Shown: one piece after another, positions 32,686 to 39,916 of the stretch
Numbering within the stretch: the first letter of the stretch is position 1
How the letters are laid out: every line of letters begins with the position of its first letter
Assembly: GCA_045595785.1 (NCBI GenBank)
Contig: JAZOBE010000046.1
Coordinates: forward strand, 1-56,980
From: SFLA01 sp045595785
GTDB taxonomy: Bacteria > Bacillota > Clostridia > Oscillospirales > CAG-382
DNA: 56,980 nt
Direction of reading: 5' to 3'
The notes under the pieces: model-generated
Database searches by the model: none
Seen by the model: only the letters and a program-made list of their open reading frames with translations
What the model was told of the DNA's origin: nothing
Position numbers and translations under genes: made by a program

Positions 32686-32713
32686 TTGACTTTCCCGTTC
32701 TTCGGGGTATAAT
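32686..32713 (+). promoter_or_regulatory. promoter of the Fe-S assembly operon
   Basis: TTGACT (32686-32691) and TATAAT (32708-32713) are separated by 16 bases. It is back to back with the ArsR-type promoter. Confidence 0.75.
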
Positions 32714-32725
32714 AATATTGATAAA

Positions 32726-32745
32726 GATTAAACGACCGTTTAATC
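32726..32745. promoter_or_regulatory. 20-bp palindromic operator at the nifS transcription start
   Basis: GATTAAACGACCGTTTAATC is a perfect inverted repeat (9-bp arms around AC). It lies between the predicted transcription start and the Shine-Dalgarno (about 32747-32752), the position of a roadblock-type repressor site. It could also fold as an RNA hairpin next to the ribosome-binding site. Confidence 0.65.
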
Positions 32746-32761
32746 GAAAGGAGAATGTCTG

Positions 32762-33937
32762 ATGAAACGTATATATATGGATAATGCGGCGACAACCGCA
32801 ATCTCTCCTGCGGCAGTCCAAGCCATACAGCAGGCGTGGGAGGTTTACGGAAATCCGTCCTCACTCCACGGCGCAGGCAGAGAAGCCTTCTTTTTACTTG
32901 ATAAAGCCAGAGCGGACGTTGCGGCTGCTTTGGGTGCTGATAAAAACGAAATATATTTTACCTCCGGCGGAAGCGAAAGCGATAACTGGGCAATTATCGG
33001 TGCGGCAAAGGCTATGAAAGCCAAAGGAAAAACCGAGATAATATCCACCGCTATTGAGCATCACGCAGTGTTGCATACCCTTAATGCTCTTGAGAAAGAG
33101 GGATTCAAGGTAACTCTTCTTCCCGTTAATAATCTGGGCTACGTAACCGCTTCTCAGGTGGCTGATGCTATTACAGAAAACACTGCGCTTGTGACGGTTA
33201 TGTTCGCCAACAACGAAATAGGCACAATTCAGCCTATAGCGGAGATCGGCAAGGTCTGCCGTGAAAAGGGCGTGCTTTTTCATACCGATGCTGTTCAGGC
33301 GGTAGGTCATATCCCCGTTAACGTAAAGGAAATGAATATAGATATGCTGTCCCTTTCGGGACATAAGTTCCACGGTCCCAAGGGCGTGGGTGCTTTGTAC
33401 GTTCGCAAGGGTGTGCGCCTGCCCAACCTTATAAACGGCGGCGCGCAGGAAAGCGGACGCCGCGCGGGAACCGAGAATATTCCCGGTATATGCGGTATGG
33501 CGGCGGCACTTAAAGAGACTGTCGAGAATATGGAGACCAACGCCGCAAAGATCGTTCCTTTAAGAGATAAGCTTATTGACGGATTGCTTAAGGTAGAGCG
33601 TACCCGTCTTAACGGCGGCAGGGAAGACCGTGTTCCCAACAACGTGTCCGTTTGCTTTGAGGGTATTGAGGGCGAGTCGCTCCTGCTCTGGCTGGACGCA
33701 AAGGGAATCTGTGCTTCCAGCGGAAGCGCCTGCACATCCGGCTCCTTGGACCCCAGCCACGTGCTTCTTGCAATAGGACTTATACACGAAATAGCCCACG
33801 GCTCCCTTCGTTTGTCCTTGTCTGAGTATACCACCGAGGAAGAGGTAGACTACGTGCTTGATACCGTTCCCGGAATTGTTAAATATTTAAGAGAAATGTC
33901 CCCCGTTTGGGAAAAGATAGTTAAAGAGGAGAATTAA
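32762..33937 (+). CDS. nifS: cysteine desulfurase (NifS/IscS type)
   Basis: A 391-residue PLP enzyme that takes sulfur from cysteine for Fe-S cluster assembly. The PLP lysine is K202 in SGHKFHGPKG, and the sulfur-accepting Cys is in the loop SSGSACTSG (C324). The N-terminus MKRIYMDNAATT is standard. It heads the operon nifS-nifU-hslO-M24 peptidase and is separated from nifU by two bases. It may be regulated through the palindrome at 32726-32745 and the divergent ArsR-type protein. Members of the family also serve tRNA thiolation, which cannot be excluded, but the adjacent scaffold gene makes Fe-S assembly the likely role. Confidence 0.93.
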   Translation: MKRIYMDNAATTAISPAAVQAIQQAWEVYGNPSSLHGAGREAFFLLDKARADVAAALGADKNEIYFTSGGSESDNWAIIGAAKAMKAKGKTEIISTAIEHHAVLHTLNALEKEGFKVTLLPVNNLGYVTASQVADAITENTALVTVMFANNEIGTIQPIAEIGKVCREKGVLFHTDAVQAVGHIPVNVKEMNIDMLSLSGHKFHGPKGVGALYVRKGVRLPNLINGGAQESGRRAGTENIPGICGMAAALKETVENMETNAAKIVPLRDKLIDGLLKVERTRLNGGREDRVPNNVSVCFEGIEGESLLLWLDAKGICASSGSACTSGSLDPSHVLLAIGLIHEIAHGSLRLSLSEYTTEEEVDYVLDTVPGIVKYLREMSPVWEKIVKEEN

Positions 33938-33939
33938 TT

Positions 33940-34395
33940 ATGATATACAGCGAAAAAGTAATGGACCATTTTCAGAATCCCCGTAACGTGGGCAAAATTG
34001 AAGATGCAGACGGTATCGGTGAGGTCGGCAACGCAAAATGCGGCGATATAATGAAGATCTATCTTAAGGTGGATGATAACGGTATTATCACAGACGTTAA
34101 GTTCAACACCTACGGCTGCGCTTCCGCTATCGCAACCAGCTCCATGGCTACCGAGCTTATTAAGGGCAAGAGTGTTGACGAAGCGCTTGAGCTTTCCAAC
34201 AAAGCAGTTGTTGAGGCGTTGGACGGTCTGCCTCCCGTAAAGCTTCACTGCTCCGTGCTTGCCGAAGAGGCTGTTCGTGCGGCAGTTGCGGATTATTACA
34301 AGCGCAAGGGAATAGACAAAGAGGTTCCCGGCTGCAGCGGAGACTGCTCCTGCTGTCACCTTCACGATGAGCATTGCGGCGGTGAGGAAGAATGA
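33940..34395 (+). CDS. nifU: Fe-S cluster scaffold protein NifU/IscU with Cys/His-rich tail
   Basis: A 151-residue scaffold on which [2Fe-2S]/[4Fe-4S] clusters are built from NifS sulfur. The ligands are C34 (with D36 in AKCGD), C60 (TYGCASA) and C104 (LHCSVLAEE). A clostridial-type domain of about 128 residues is followed by an extra C-terminal tail, CSGDCSCCHLHDEHC, with five Cys and three His, not part of the basic IscU fold. It overlaps hslO by ATGA, so production of the scaffold and the redox chaperone is coupled. Confidence 0.92.
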   Translation: MIYSEKVMDHFQNPRNVGKIEDADGIGEVGNAKCGDIMKIYLKVDDNGIITDVKFNTYGCASAIATSSMATELIKGKSVDEALELSNKAVVEALDGLPPVKLHCSVLAEEAVRAAVADYYKRKGIDKEVPGCSGDCSCCHLHDEHCGGEEE

Positions 34396-35264
34396 GCAGA
34401 GTAATACGTGCCATGACACGGGACGGAAGCGCACGCGCGCTTATTGCCGATACCCGTGATATAGTTAACGAAGCAATTAATATACACCGCACAGAGCCTA
34501 CCGCTACCGCGGCGCTGGGCAGAGTGCTTACCGCCGCATCAATGATGGGTACTCTTCTCGGTGAGGAAGAGGATTCTCTTACCGTCCGCTTTAAGGGTGA
34601 CGGTGAGGGCGGCTCGGTTACCGCTTCTTCCGATTGGAAGGGTAACGTCCGCGGCATTATTCAGAATCCCGATTGCGATCTTCCGCTCCGTCCCGACGGA
34701 AAGCTTAACGTAGGCTGTTGTATCGGAAAGGGACTTATGTACGTCCTCCGCGATACCGGTGGCGAGGAGCCTTACGTGGGTATTGCAAACATTGTAAGCG
34801 GTGAGGTTGCAGAGGATATAGCATCCTACTACGCAAACAGCGAGCAGGTGCCCACAGTTTGTGCTTTGGGCGTTTTGGTTGACAGAGACCGTACCTGTGC
34901 CTGTGCAGGCGGTGCGCTTATCCAGCTGCTCCCCTTCGCAGATCCTGCCGTTACCGAAATTTTAGAGAAAAACGCATCCTCCGCACCGCCCATAACCAAG
35001 ATGCTGGCGGAAAAGACTCTGGAGGAGATACTTGCCGTTTATCTTGACGGTATCGAATACGATGTTTTTGACGAGATCGAGAACGGTTATGAATGTAACT
35101 GCTCCCGTGAGCGTACCGACCGTGCGCTGGTCTCCCTGGGTAAAAAGGAGCTTACCGATATTTACGAAAACGACGAGCAGACAGAAATGACCTGCCAATT
35201 CTGCGGTAAAAAATACAAGTATACCAAGCAGGAGATAGCCAAGCTTATTAAGGAGGCAAAATAA
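34392..35264 (+). CDS. hslO: redox-regulated chaperone Hsp33
   Basis: A 290-residue chaperone that is inactive when its four C-terminal cysteines bind zinc and becomes active on oxidation. The zinc motif is visible as ECNCSRER (Cys pair) and CQFCGKKY about 30 residues later. The N-terminal domain starts MSRVIRAMTRDGSARALIADT, typical of the family. It overlaps nifU upstream by four bases and the M24 peptidase downstream by one (TAATG). Placement in an Fe-S operon suggests joint protection against oxidative stress. Confidence 0.93.
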   Translation: MSRVIRAMTRDGSARALIADTRDIVNEAINIHRTEPTATAALGRVLTAASMMGTLLGEEEDSLTVRFKGDGEGGSVTASSDWKGNVRGIIQNPDCDLPLRPDGKLNVGCCIGKGLMYVLRDTGGEEPYVGIANIVSGEVAEDIASYYANSEQVPTVCALGVLVDRDRTCACAGGALIQLLPFADPAVTEILEKNASSAPPITKMLAEKTLEEILAVYLDGIEYDVFDEIENGYECNCSRERTDRALVSLGKKELTDIYENDEQTEMTCQFCGKKYKYTKQEIAKLIKEAK

Positions 35265-36343
35265 TGAACGGAAGAAAAGTTTTTGATAAAATATCCGCTT
35301 TGGGATACGATGCGGCTTTGTTCTTTGACGAAGTAAATATGCATTATATCAGCGGCTTTTTCTCTACTGACGGATTTTTGTTGGTAGATGAAAAGGAGAC
35401 AGCCCTTGTAATAGACTCCCGTTATTTTGAGGCAGCTGACCGCGCAAAGAAGGACGGAGTACTCCCTGCAGACGTTAATCTTTACCTGCTTGACAGAAGC
35501 TCTTTCCATATTCTGGGTGAGATGTTTGAGAAAAAGGGTATAACCAACGTTTGCTTTGACAGTAACCGTACCACGGTTGCAAGAGAAAAAGCACTTTCCG
35601 ATTTCTTTGCTTCCGTAAAGTTTGAGGGTGTAAGCGATATCTGCGGTGAGTTCCGCAGAGTAAAGACCGCAAAGGAAGTTGAAAATATCCGCGCGGCACA
35701 AAAAATTACCGATAAAGCTTTCCTTCACGTACTTAACTTTATTCGTGCAGGCGTAACCGAAAAAGAGGTTGCGGCAGAATTGGAATATGCAATGAGAAGA
35801 AACGGTGCAGACGGATTTGCCTTTGAGACCATCGCGGTTTCCGGCAAAAACAGCTCTCTTCCTCACGGCGTTCCCACGGATATGCCGCTTACCGAAAATG
35901 CTTTCCTCACCATGGACTTCGGCGCACGTTATAACGGCTATTGCTCGGATATGACCCGTACCGTAGTTCTCGGCAAGGCAGACGATAAGATCAGAGATAT
36001 TTACGAAACCGTTCTTGAAGCACAAAAGCGCGGTATCGCGGCCGCAAAGGCAGGCGTTGACGGCGCTTCCGTAGATGCCGCTGCAAGAGATTATATCAAC
36101 TCCCGCGGCTACGAGGGCAAGTTCGGACATTCTCTCGGTCATTCCTTGGGTCTTGAGATTCACGAATCTCCCAGATTTTCTTCCAGAAGCACAGATGTTT
36201 TCGTTCCCGGCAATATTATGACGGTCGAGCCCGGTATTTATATCGAGGGATTTGGCGGCTGCCGTATCGAGGATATGGTACTTATTACCGAAAACGGATG
36301 CGAAAATCTAACAAATTCTCCCAAGGAACTCATCGAACTGTAA
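35264..36343 (+). CDS. M24-family Xaa-Pro aminopeptidase
   Basis: A 359-residue cytoplasmic metallopeptidase that removes an N-terminal residue preceding proline. The C-terminal pita-bread domain carries the five metal ligands: Asp in LTMDFGARYNGYCSD and its second Asp in SDMTRT, His in FGHSLGHSLGLEIHE, then Glu in TVEPGIY and Glu in CRIEDMV. The N-terminal creatinase-like domain spans about 1-125. The gene starts on the last base of hslO's stop codon and is followed by efp under a separate promoter, a frequent pairing in Firmicutes. Confidence 0.92.
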   Translation: MNGRKVFDKISALGYDAALFFDEVNMHYISGFFSTDGFLLVDEKETALVIDSRYFEAADRAKKDGVLPADVNLYLLDRSSFHILGEMFEKKGITNVCFDSNRTTVAREKALSDFFASVKFEGVSDICGEFRRVKTAKEVENIRAAQKITDKAFLHVLNFIRAGVTEKEVAAELEYAMRRNGADGFAFETIAVSGKNSSLPHGVPTDMPLTENAFLTMDFGARYNGYCSDMTRTVVLGKADDKIRDIYETVLEAQKRGIAAAKAGVDGASVDAAARDYINSRGYEGKFGHSLGHSLGLEIHESPRFSSRSTDVFVPGNIMTVEPGIYIEGFGGCRIEDMVLITENGCENLTNSPKELIEL

Positions 36344-36352
36344 AAAAAACTG

Positions 36353-36381
36353 TTGACAAAAACGCGTTTATTGTTTAGAAT
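36353..36381 (+). promoter_or_regulatory. promoter of efp
   Basis: TTGACA (36353-36358) and TAGAAT (36376-36381) are 17 bases apart. The start codon is about 54 bases downstream. Confidence 0.8.
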
Positions 36382-36434
36382 AGAAAGAGATAAAAAAGAG
36401 TTCTGCGAAATTTAGCAGACGAAGGAGGATATAT

Positions 36435-36992
36435 ATGTTATCAGCCGGCGATTTCAGAAACGGCCTTACTTTCGAGATGGACGGACAGGTTATGCAGGTT
36501 GTTGAATTCCAGCATGTAAAACCCGGTAAAGGTGCGGCTTTCGTTCGTACCAAGATGAGAAACGTCATTACCGGTGCCGTTATCGAGACATCTTTCAACC
36601 CCACCGCAAAGTTCCCCTCCGCTACCGTTGAAAAGAAGGATATGGAATATTCCTATAACGATGGCGACCTTTATTACTTTATGGATATGCAGACCTATGA
36701 TCAGATCCCTCTTAACAGCGATAAGCTTCCCGATAGCTTTAAGTTCGTTAAGGAAGGTCATCAGTGCAGACTGCTTTCCTACAAGGGCAGTGTTTTCTCT
36801 GTAGAGCCTCCCATGTTCGTTGAACTGGAGATCACCGAGACCGAACCCGGTGTTAAGGGAAATACCGCTACCAACGTTACTAAGAATGCTACCGTTGAGA
36901 CCGGCGCTGTTATCAGAGTGCCCATCTTCGTTAACGAAGGCGACGTAGTTAAGATCGACACCCGTACAGGTGAATATCTCGAACGCGTATAA
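36435..36992 (+). CDS. efp: elongation factor P
   Basis: A 185-residue translation factor that helps ribosomes through polyproline stretches. It opens MLSAGDFRNGLTFEMDGQVMQVVEF; the loop HVKPGKGAAFVRTK carries the lysine (about residue 32) that may be modified; the three beta-barrel domains and the C-terminal VDTRTGEYLERV-like end are intact. It has its own promoter and is followed 20 bases later by a Cys/Asp-rich protein gene, which probably shares its transcript. Confidence 0.96.
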   Translation: MLSAGDFRNGLTFEMDGQVMQVVEFQHVKPGKGAAFVRTKMRNVITGAVIETSFNPTAKFPSATVEKKDMEYSYNDGDLYYFMDMQTYDQIPLNSDKLPDSFKFVKEGHQCRLLSYKGSVFSVEPPMFVELEITETEPGVKGNTATNVTKNATVETGAVIRVPIFVNEGDVVKIDTRTGEYLERV

Positions 36993-37012
36993 TCGCAGAA
37001 AGGAATACTGAA

Positions 37013-37477
37013 ATGACTGTTTCCGAAAAGGCTTCCTACCTCAAGGGTCTCCTTGACGGTATGAACTACGACCAGAATTCCAACGAAGGCAAGCTTTTTG
37101 CCGCTATTCTTGATCTGCTTGAGGATCTCGCTCTGTCCGTTCAGGATCTTGAGGACGAGACCGCTATGCTCAACGACTATATCGAAGAGATCGACGAAGA
37201 CCTCGGCGAAGTAGAAAAGGATTTCTACGAGTGTGAGGACGATTGCGACTGCGATTGTGATGATTGCGACGATTGCGACTGTGATTGCGATTGTGACTGT
37301 GACTGCGTAGAGGAGCTTGAGTGCCCCGCTTGCGGTGAAATGATCTATATCGATTCCGAAGAAATCGAGCACATGGAAAAGGTTATATGCCCTTCCTGCA
37401 ACGCTGAGCTTGACGTTGTTTGCAATGACGACGAGTGTGATTGCGATTGCTGCTGCGGCGAAGAAGATTGCGAATAA
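37013..37477 (+). CDS. CD1247-type protein with Asp/Cys run and zinc ribbon
   Basis: This 154-residue protein has three parts. Residues 1-70 form a helical domain (VSEKASYLKGLLDGMNYD ... LEDLALSVQDLEDE) typical of the CD1247 N-terminal family of Clostridia. Residues 74-98 are an extraordinary run of alternating Asp and Cys (DCDCDCDDCDDCDCDCDCDCDC pattern). Residues 104-129 form a zinc ribbon (CPACGE ... CPSCNA), followed by another DCDCCC tail. The whole is very acidic, with about 25 cysteines. Metal storage or sensing is the natural guess, but its function is unknown. It is co-transcribed with efp and closes at a terminator. Confidence 0.85.
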   Translation: MTVSEKASYLKGLLDGMNYDQNSNEGKLFAAILDLLEDLALSVQDLEDETAMLNDYIEEIDEDLGEVEKDFYECEDDCDCDCDDCDDCDCDCDCDCDCVEELECPACGEMIYIDSEEIEHMEKVICPSCNAELDVVCNDDECDCDCCCGEEDCE

Positions 37478-37491
37478 TTTTTACAAACCTT

Positions 37492-37522
37492 AAAAGGGCT
37501 GTCTTTTGACACGCCCTTTTTT
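37492..37522 (+). terminator. terminator of efp and the Asp/Cys-rich gene
   Basis: AAAAGGGC pairs with GCCCTTTT, extended by TGTC/GACA with a one-base bulge, around TTTT, and is followed by a T run. The next promoter overlaps its descending arm. Confidence 0.75.
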
Positions 37523-37534
37523 AGCAAATATATT
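37506..37534 (+). promoter_or_regulatory. promoter of the sugar isomerase-oxidoreductase pair
   Basis: TTGACA (37506-37511) and TATATT (37529-37534) have 17-base spacing. The -35 box is part of the upstream terminator stem. Confidence 0.65.
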
Positions 37535-37553
37535 TACTATAAAGGTGAAGAAT

Positions 37554-38372
37554 ATGCTTAAATCCATTAATATTTGTACATATACCGAAGATATTCCTCT
37601 TGATGAGGTTTTTGCCGAAATAAAGGCTGCGGGCTTTGATTATGCAGAGCTTAATATGTATTCCAAGCGCGGCACATATCCCAACATCTGGAACGATGCT
37701 GATGATGAGGAGATCCTCGCAGTAGGTGAGCTGGCTAAAAAGCACGGTATCACTCCCGTAGGTATCGTTTCCGCTGAGCTTTGGGAAAAGCGCCTTACCG
37801 AGCCTGACCCTGCTGTTCGTGAAGCGGGTATGGAGGTCATTCGTAAGATGATCCATGTTTGTGAGGTTCTGGGCATGGATACCGTTCTGGTAGTTCCCGG
37901 CGTTGTAAGCGAGACCGTAAGCTACAAGACCGCTTATGAAAACGCACAGAGCTGTCTTAAGGTTCTGGGTAAGGAAGCCGGCGCAAAGGGTATTGTTCTT
38001 GCAGTTGAAAACGTTTGGAACAAGTTTCTGCTTTCTCCCCTTGAAATGCGTCGTTTTATTGACGAGTGCGGTGAAGGCGTCGGTGCATATTTTGATGCCG
38101 GCAATATCGAGCGTGACGGATTCCAGACTCATTGGGTAGAGGTGCTGGCTGAGAAGATCCGCCGTGTACACGTTAAGGGCTTTGATAAAGCAGGCGGTAA
38201 CTTCTGTTATCTCCACGAAGGCACCATTGATTGGAAGGCAACCTTTGATGCACTTAAGACTGTTGGATACGAGGGTCCTGTTTCTACCGAAATGTGGACC
38301 GAAGAGGGCATGAGTACTAAGTCCGCTGTTGAAATGTTTTCTGCGGATATGGATAATATAATGAATCTTTAA
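37554..38372 (+). CDS. sugar phosphate isomerase/epimerase (TIM-barrel, xylose-isomerase-like)
   Basis: A 272-residue TIM-barrel protein of the AP-endonuclease-2/xylose-isomerase superfamily. The metal-binding residues likely include the Glu of VLAVENVW, the Asp of AYFDAGNI, the His of RRVHVKGFD and the Glu of PVSTEMW. Such enzymes isomerise or epimerise keto sugars and inositol derivatives. ATG 37554 is used, as AAAGGTG precedes it. It stands 12 bases before a Gfo/Idh/MocA dehydrogenase, a pairing common in inositol- or sugar-acid-type catabolism, so they probably act on one substrate. Which sugar is not known. Confidence 0.82.
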   Translation: MLKSINICTYTEDIPLDEVFAEIKAAGFDYAELNMYSKRGTYPNIWNDADDEEILAVGELAKKHGITPVGIVSAELWEKRLTEPDPAVREAGMEVIRKMIHVCEVLGMDTVLVVPGVVSETVSYKTAYENAQSCLKVLGKEAGAKGIVLAVENVWNKFLLSPLEMRRFIDECGEGVGAYFDAGNIERDGFQTHWVEVLAEKIRRVHVKGFDKAGGNFCYLHEGTIDWKATFDALKTVGYEGPVSTEMWTEEGMSTKSAVEMFSADMDNIMNL

Positions 38373-38384
38373 GGAGAATATACT

Positions 38385-39419
38385 ATGTCAAAAGTTCTTC
38401 GCGCCGCTATGATCGGCATCGGCTCTATGGGCCGCGGACATCTTGATAACTATCTCAGACTTGAAAAAGAGGGTTATCCCATAAAAGTAGTCGCTCTTTG
38501 CGATATAGATGATAAAAAGTTTACCAACTACAAGGCAGATTTCAATATCGGCGAAGTAGGTGCAGACGGATACGATTTCGCATCCTTCAACCTTTATACC
38601 GATCTTGATGAGATGCTTGCAAAGGAAGAGCTGGATATGGTTACCATCGCTCTGCCTACTTATCTCCATTGCTGGGGCACCTGCAAGTGCCTTGAGGCAG
38701 GTATAAACGTAATCTGTGAAAAGCCTATGGCTCCTTCCGTTGAGGAATGTAATAAGATGATCGAAACTGCAAAGCGCACCGGCAAGAATCTTATGATCGG
38801 TCAGTGCCTCCGTTTCGCAGGTCAGTACGATACGTTAAAGAGTTTTGTTGATACCGGCATTTACGGCAAGGCATACTCTGCTTTCTTCTTCCGCGGCGGC
38901 GGAACTCCTCTGTGGTCTTATGAGAATTGGCTTCTTAAGCGTGAAAAGGGCGGCGGAGCGCTGTTTGACCAGCACGTTCATGACGTTGACGCTGTTAACC
39001 ACGTATTCGGTATGCCCAAGGCTGTTACCACCAACGGCTACACCGTTTTTCCCGAAAGTGCTTACGATTGCTGTACCACCAACTATATCTATGAGGATAT
39101 GCGTCCCGTTAACGCTCAGAACGACTGGACTCTTAAGGGCAACGGATTCTTCCAGATATTCCGCGTAAACTTTGAGAAGGCTACCGTTTGGTTTGACGAA
39201 AACGGCCTTAAGGTTATCGATAACGAGGGTAAGGACGTTACTCCCGATTACGATAAGGAAAACTTCTATTATGTCGAGCTTAAGTATTTTGCAGACACCC
39301 TGCTTGCAGGCGGCAAGATAGACAGAGCTACTCCCGAATCTGCGCGCGACACCGTAAAGATCGCCCTTGCGGAAATGGAAAGTGCCGACAAGCACGGTGA
39401 GATAGTTTATATTAAATAA
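38385..39419 (+). CDS. Gfo/Idh/MocA-family oxidoreductase
   Basis: A 344-residue NAD(P)-dependent dehydrogenase. The N-terminal Rossmann fold starts AAMIGIGSMGRGHLDNYL, and the conserved CEKPMAPSVEEC (Glu-Lys-Pro) motif binds the nicotinamide ring. The C-terminal part has DQHVHDVDAVNHVFGMPK, with the catalytic His. It likely oxidises a cyclic polyol or sugar derivative. It forms a two-gene operon with the upstream TIM-barrel isomerase, ended by the bidirectional hairpin at 39439-39486. No transporter is next to the pair, so the natural substrate is open. Confidence 0.88.
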   Translation: MSKVLRAAMIGIGSMGRGHLDNYLRLEKEGYPIKVVALCDIDDKKFTNYKADFNIGEVGADGYDFASFNLYTDLDEMLAKEELDMVTIALPTYLHCWGTCKCLEAGINVICEKPMAPSVEECNKMIETAKRTGKNLMIGQCLRFAGQYDTLKSFVDTGIYGKAYSAFFFRGGGTPLWSYENWLLKREKGGGALFDQHVHDVDAVNHVFGMPKAVTTNGYTVFPESAYDCCTTNYIYEDMRPVNAQNDWTLKGNGFFQIFRVNFEKATVWFDENGLKVIDNEGKDVTPDYDKENFYYVELKYFADTLLAGGKIDRATPESARDTVKIALAEMESADKHGEIVYIK

Positions 39420-39438
39420 ATTCACGCCATAAAAAGAA

Positions 39439-39486
39439 AAACTCCGCCTGCGCCGGTATTTCTCGGTGCGGGCGGAATATTTTTGT
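39439..39486. terminator. bidirectional terminator
   Basis: A 15-base arm (39441-39455, ACTCCGCCTGCGCCG) pairs with CGGTGCGGGCGGAAT, with wobbles and one mismatch, around GTATTTCT. T-rich DNA lies on both sides. Confidence 0.78.
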
Positions 39487-39825
39487 TCATCGTTTTATGA
39501 TCCTGTATATCTTTACGGGCTTGCCTATCTCTTGCGCATAGCGCCAGGTGAATACGGTTCCTCTGGAGGAGCCGTCCCAAAATGCAATAAGCATATCGCA
39601 TTCCTTTGCAATCAGCTTGTTGCGCACAAGAGGTGCCGCTTTTCCGTGGGTATCATAATCGGGCTTGAAGACAGTCAGTGAGATGCCCCGTCTCTTTGCC
39701 TCATATTCGGCAAGACGGTCAATCCCCACGGCACCGCCGGTTATTATATGGGTAGCTTCCTTGGGAATATGTTCGGATATATTTGCGTTTTTTATGCTTC
39801 TTGATCCGATAACCGCTATCTTCAC
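39487..39825 (-). CDS. SLOG-type DUF2493-like protein
   Basis: A 112-residue Rossmann-like protein beginning at GTG with AAGGAAG upstream. The start KIAVIGSRSI, then THIITGGAVGIDRLAEYEAKRRG and AFWDGSSRGT are the nucleotide- or ligand-binding elements of the SLOG/DprA-like superfamily, as in small YspA-type proteins. These are thought to sense or process a nucleotide-derived ligand. It stands alone, convergent with the oxidoreductase operon and divergent from apgM, under a good promoter at 39850-39878. Its ligand is unknown. Confidence 0.8.
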   Translation of the reverse strand: MKIAVIGSRSIKNANISEHIPKEATHIITGGAVGIDRLAEYEAKRRGISLTVFKPDYDTHGKAAPLVRNKLIAKECDMLIAFWDGSSRGTVFTWRYAQEIGKPVKIYRIIKR

Positions 39826-39849
39826 CTTGCTTCACTTCCTTCGATCATA

Positions 39850-39878
39850 AGTATATATCTATTTTTCGCCGTTGTCAA
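39850..39878 (-). promoter_or_regulatory. promoter of the SLOG-type gene
   Basis: On the minus strand TTGACA (39878-39873) and TATACT (39855-39850) are 17 bases apart. Confidence 0.8.
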
Positions 39879-39916
39879 CTTCGGCTTTTATCTTTCACCA
39901 AAAAGAGGTGCTTTTA

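Noticed and set aside
37240..37315. Possible CRISPR or tandem repeat at the GATTGCGACTG units
   Set aside because: The units are in frame within a coding sequence, have no spacers and encode the Asp/Cys run.
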